A stretch of DNA of 7,206 bases. Origin: JANWHF01 sp036276235. GTDB lineage: Bacteria > Planctomycetota > Phycisphaerae > Tepidisphaerales > Tepidisphaeraceae. Positions 5,530 to 7,206 of the stretch are shown piece after piece; position 1 is the first letter of the stretch; each line of letters starts with the position of its first letter. Where the stretch lies: positions 1 to 7,206 of the forward strand of contig DATBDZ010000420.1 in the NCBI GenBank assembly GCA_036276235.1, written 5' to 3'. The translations under genes and the position numbers were made by a program. The notes beneath the pieces are model-generated. The model was given only the letters and a program-made list of their open reading frames with translations, made no database searches and had not been told where the DNA came from.

Positions 5530-6825
5530 ATGGACGACGGTAAGATCAGCATATCCTGGGACGAGCTTAAGACCCGGCGAGTCGAGAATCGTTTGCGCGA
5601 GCAGCAGGCCGTCGCGCGCAATCGCGCCTACTCGCAACTGAAGGAAGACGCGCTTCCCGAAGCGACGCCGACCAAGATCAGCCTCTGGCAGAACACGCTG
5701 GTGGTGATGACGATTTTCGGCTTGCTGGGCGGCCTGCTCGCCTGGGGCGCGCGGCGGACGTTTACGATTGCTCTGCCCTGGATCGGCCCGCACGTCCTTC
5801 ACTACGACGCCAAGGCGAGCGATAACTCCAAAAAACTCCAAAGTGACATCCTGAAGCTTACCGCTAGCGTCGATCTGGGCCAGAAAACCCAACAACAAGC
5901 TGATGCTGCAATCGAGGTGCTTCAGAAGGAGGGGCGAGCGAATCCCTATTACATTCTCGCGACTGATGCAACTCTATCTGATCGTGAACGGGCACGGCGA
6001 GAAGCTGTCCTGCAGGCGCAGGATACGCGCAACAACGCGATCATTGAACTGATCAGCTTTGGATTGTGGGGGCTGATGATCGCGGTTTGTCTTTCGATTG
6101 CCGAGCCGCTGGCGCAGCATAAATACCAACGCGCGTTAACTGATGGCCTGGCCGGCGCGTTGCTGGGGCTGATGGCGGGCGTTGCCGCCGCGGCGCTGAG
6201 CGGTCATCTAGTGAATTGGATCACGGCGACTTTTGCCAACAGTTCCGACGCGCTGCGCAATTCCTTAAAGTTTGCGGGCATCTTCGGCGTGCTGGGCCTG
6301 CTGCTGGGCATCGCATGGGGACTGGTTTCCTGGAACCGTAAGAAGCTGATGTTCGGCGCGATCGGCGGATTGGTCGGCGGCTTGCTCGGCGGCGCGCTGG
6401 CGACGGCGGTGCTCCGCCTTACCGGCGGAAGCCAGGAAGTCGCGAATTTGGTCGCCCTCTTGTTCATCGGCGGCGTCTGTGCCCTGGGCACCGGCTTCAT
6501 TGAAAACGCCGCCAAGGCCGGCTGGCTTAAAGTCACCACCGGCATCATCGCCGGCAAGCAGTTCATCCTCTATCGCAATCCCACCTACATCGGGAGCGCG
6601 CCCGACTGCCAGATCTATCTCTTCAAAGACCCCAAAGTCGGCAAGCGTCACGCGGCCATCCATCTCACGCCCGCCGGCATCGAGATCGAAGACCTTCCGC
6701 TGGGCATCGAAACCTTCGTCAACGGAAAACCCATCAAGCGCGCCCCCTTGCACAACGGCGACCAGATCGCCATCGGCACAACGCAGTTCATTTTCAAAGA
6801 ACGCCGGCCGGCCGCCGGGAAGTAG
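5530..6825 (+). CDS. Polytopic membrane protein with C-terminal FHA domain
   Basis: The 431-residue protein has a charged N-terminus (about 1-50, Arg/Glu/Gln-rich, likely helical), a first membrane segment (about 53-73), a hydrophilic loop (about 90-168) with coiled-coil-like Gln/Ala/Glu content, then five hydrophobic segments (about 172-190, 204-225, 248-267, 273-295, 303-322). Several are rich in spaced glycines (for example GAIGGLVGGLLGGALA), the pattern of tightly packed helices. Residues about 340-424 match an FHA domain: YIGSAPDCQIYL, then VGKRHAAIHL, then TFVNGKPIKRAPLHNGDQIAIG. His374 and Asn399 are kept, but the usual GR is G355-S356 and the usual Ser-Arg before His is G371-K372, so phosphothreonine binding is doubtful. 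The FHA domain should be cytoplasmic. I know no named family for the membrane part. It is likely the scaffold, sensor or target of the Ubl system. The start is the only good ATG but has no ribosome site. Confidence 0.85.
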   Translation: MDDGKISISWDELKTRRVENRLREQQAVARNRAYSQLKEDALPEATPTKISLWQNTLVVMTIFGLLGGLLAWGARRTFTIALPWIGPHVLHYDAKASDNSKKLQSDILKLTASVDLGQKTQQQADAAIEVLQKEGRANPYYILATDATLSDRERARREAVLQAQDTRNNAIIELISFGLWGLMIAVCLSIAEPLAQHKYQRALTDGLAGALLGLMAGVAAAALSGHLVNWITATFANSSDALRNSLKFAGIFGVLGLLLGIAWGLVSWNRKKLMFGAIGGLVGGLLGGALATAVLRLTGGSQEVANLVALLFIGGVCALGTGFIENAAKAGWLKVTTGIIAGKQFILYRNPTYIGSAPDCQIYLFKDPKVGKRHAAIHLTPAGIEIEDLPLGIETFVNGKPIKRAPLHNGDQIAIGTTQFIFKERRPAAGK

Positions 6826-6865
6826 ACGGCTGCGAGAACCGGTCTAGCGATCGCTTCATCTTAAA

Positions 6866-6907
6866 ACGGGCCAACCCAACCGTCATGCTGAGAGCCCGTG
6901 AATTTTT
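6866..6907 (+). terminator. Possible rho-independent terminator of the Ubl operon
   Basis: ACGGGC (6866-6871) and GCCCGT (6894-6899) can form a 6-bp GC-rich stem with a 22-base loop. GAA and a run of five T (6903-6907) follow. The position, 40 bases after the operon's last stop, is right. The long loop and the 3-base gap before the T-run make it a weak example. The loop contains CCGTCATGCTGAG (6880-6892), which resembles dispersed repeats found in many environmental genomes, so it could instead be part of a repeat or of the IS end. Confidence 0.4.
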
Positions 6908-6945
6908 AGCGCGCTTTTTTCATCACGTGGCGCTATAAGGTACGA

Positions 6946-7206
6946 ATGGAGAAAGTTCAGAGCAAGGACGTTGGGCCGGTTCGTCTTCGTCTGCCTGATC
7001 GCTCGCAGGTGCAGATGGTGATTCAATGTCCCGACGAGCTGATTCCCGCGGATCATCAGGCCCGTATCATCTGGCGGGTGTGCCAGTCGCAGGACCTGTC
7101 GGAGTTTTGTGAGCCGATCAAGGCACGCGAAGGCCGATGCGGACGCGACGCCACGGCGCCGTCGCTGCTGGTGTCGCTGTGGTTATACGCCGCCGTGCGC
7201 GGGATC
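6946..7206 (+). CDS. N-terminal part of an IS1182-type (DUF772) transposase, cut by window end
   Basis: From the ATG at 6946 the frame is open for 87 codons to the window edge. AAGG (6937-6940) lies 5 bases upstream as a possible ribosome site. The sequence includes LIPADHQARIIWRV, CEPIKAREGRCGRDA and SLLVSLWLYAAVRGI. The order 'V-P-x-D-H-x-x-R' then 'G-R-x-x-x-x-P-x-x-L-x-x-L-W-L-Y-A' is the signature of the DUF772 N-terminal domain of IS1182 (IS5-superfamily-like) transposases. The DDE catalytic domain would lie outside. The terminal inverted repeat should be between 6826 and 6945, but I cannot identify it with only one end visible. No frame break is seen in the visible part. Confidence 0.82.
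   Translation, partial: MEKVQSKDVGPVRLRLPDRSQVQMVIQCPDELIPADHQARIIWRVCQSQDLSEFCEPIKAREGRCGRDATAPSLLVSLWLYAAVRGI

Noticed and set aside
1..7206. CRISPR array, tRNA, rRNA or riboswitch.
   Set aside because: I saw no regularly spaced repeats, no tRNA T-arm plus acceptor pattern and no rRNA motif. All gaps except 142-486 are short.

Overview
The window is GC-rich bacterial DNA. It holds one large minus-strand gene, one four-gene plus-strand operon, and transposase fragments at both edges. I favour a planctomycete or a relative. The gene content (YukD-like ubiquitin-fold protein, E1, JAMM protease and FHA membrane protein beside a tyrosine autokinase) and the weak or missing Shine-Dalgarno sequences at several starts suggest this, but no marker gene fixes the taxon.

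Layout: (1) Positions 3-77 are the last 24 codons of a transposase, probably ISL3 family, and the likely right end of that element lies at about 121-141. (2) Positions 142-486 carry no gene I can support, only short GC-rich repeats. (3) Positions 487-2718 (minus) encode a Wzc/CapAB-type polysaccharide-export tyrosine autokinase. (4) A short divergent control region follows. (5) Positions 2917-6825 (plus) hold a compact gene set: an 89-residue ubiquitin-like protein ending in a bare glycine, an E1/ThiF/HesA adenylyltransferase, a JAB/JAMM metalloprotease with a C-terminal membrane anchor, and a polytopic membrane protein with a C-terminal FHA domain. The first three genes overlap (4 bp, then 10 bp) and are almost certainly co-transcribed; the fourth follows after 59 bp. 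(6) A short intergenic stretch with a possible terminator follows. (7) From 6946 to the edge is the start of an IS1182/DUF772-type transposase.

How the parts may work together: the E1 would adenylate the C-terminal glycine of the ubiquitin-like protein and may carry it as a thioester. The JAMM protease would remove it from targets at the membrane, and the FHA membrane protein would act as scaffold, target or sensor. No E2 or E3 is visible. This looks like a ubiquitin-like modification module tied to the membrane. Related Ubl-E1-JAB operons are known in bacteria, but this arrangement, with two membrane components and an FHA domain lacking its usual phosphate contacts, is the most interesting part of the window.
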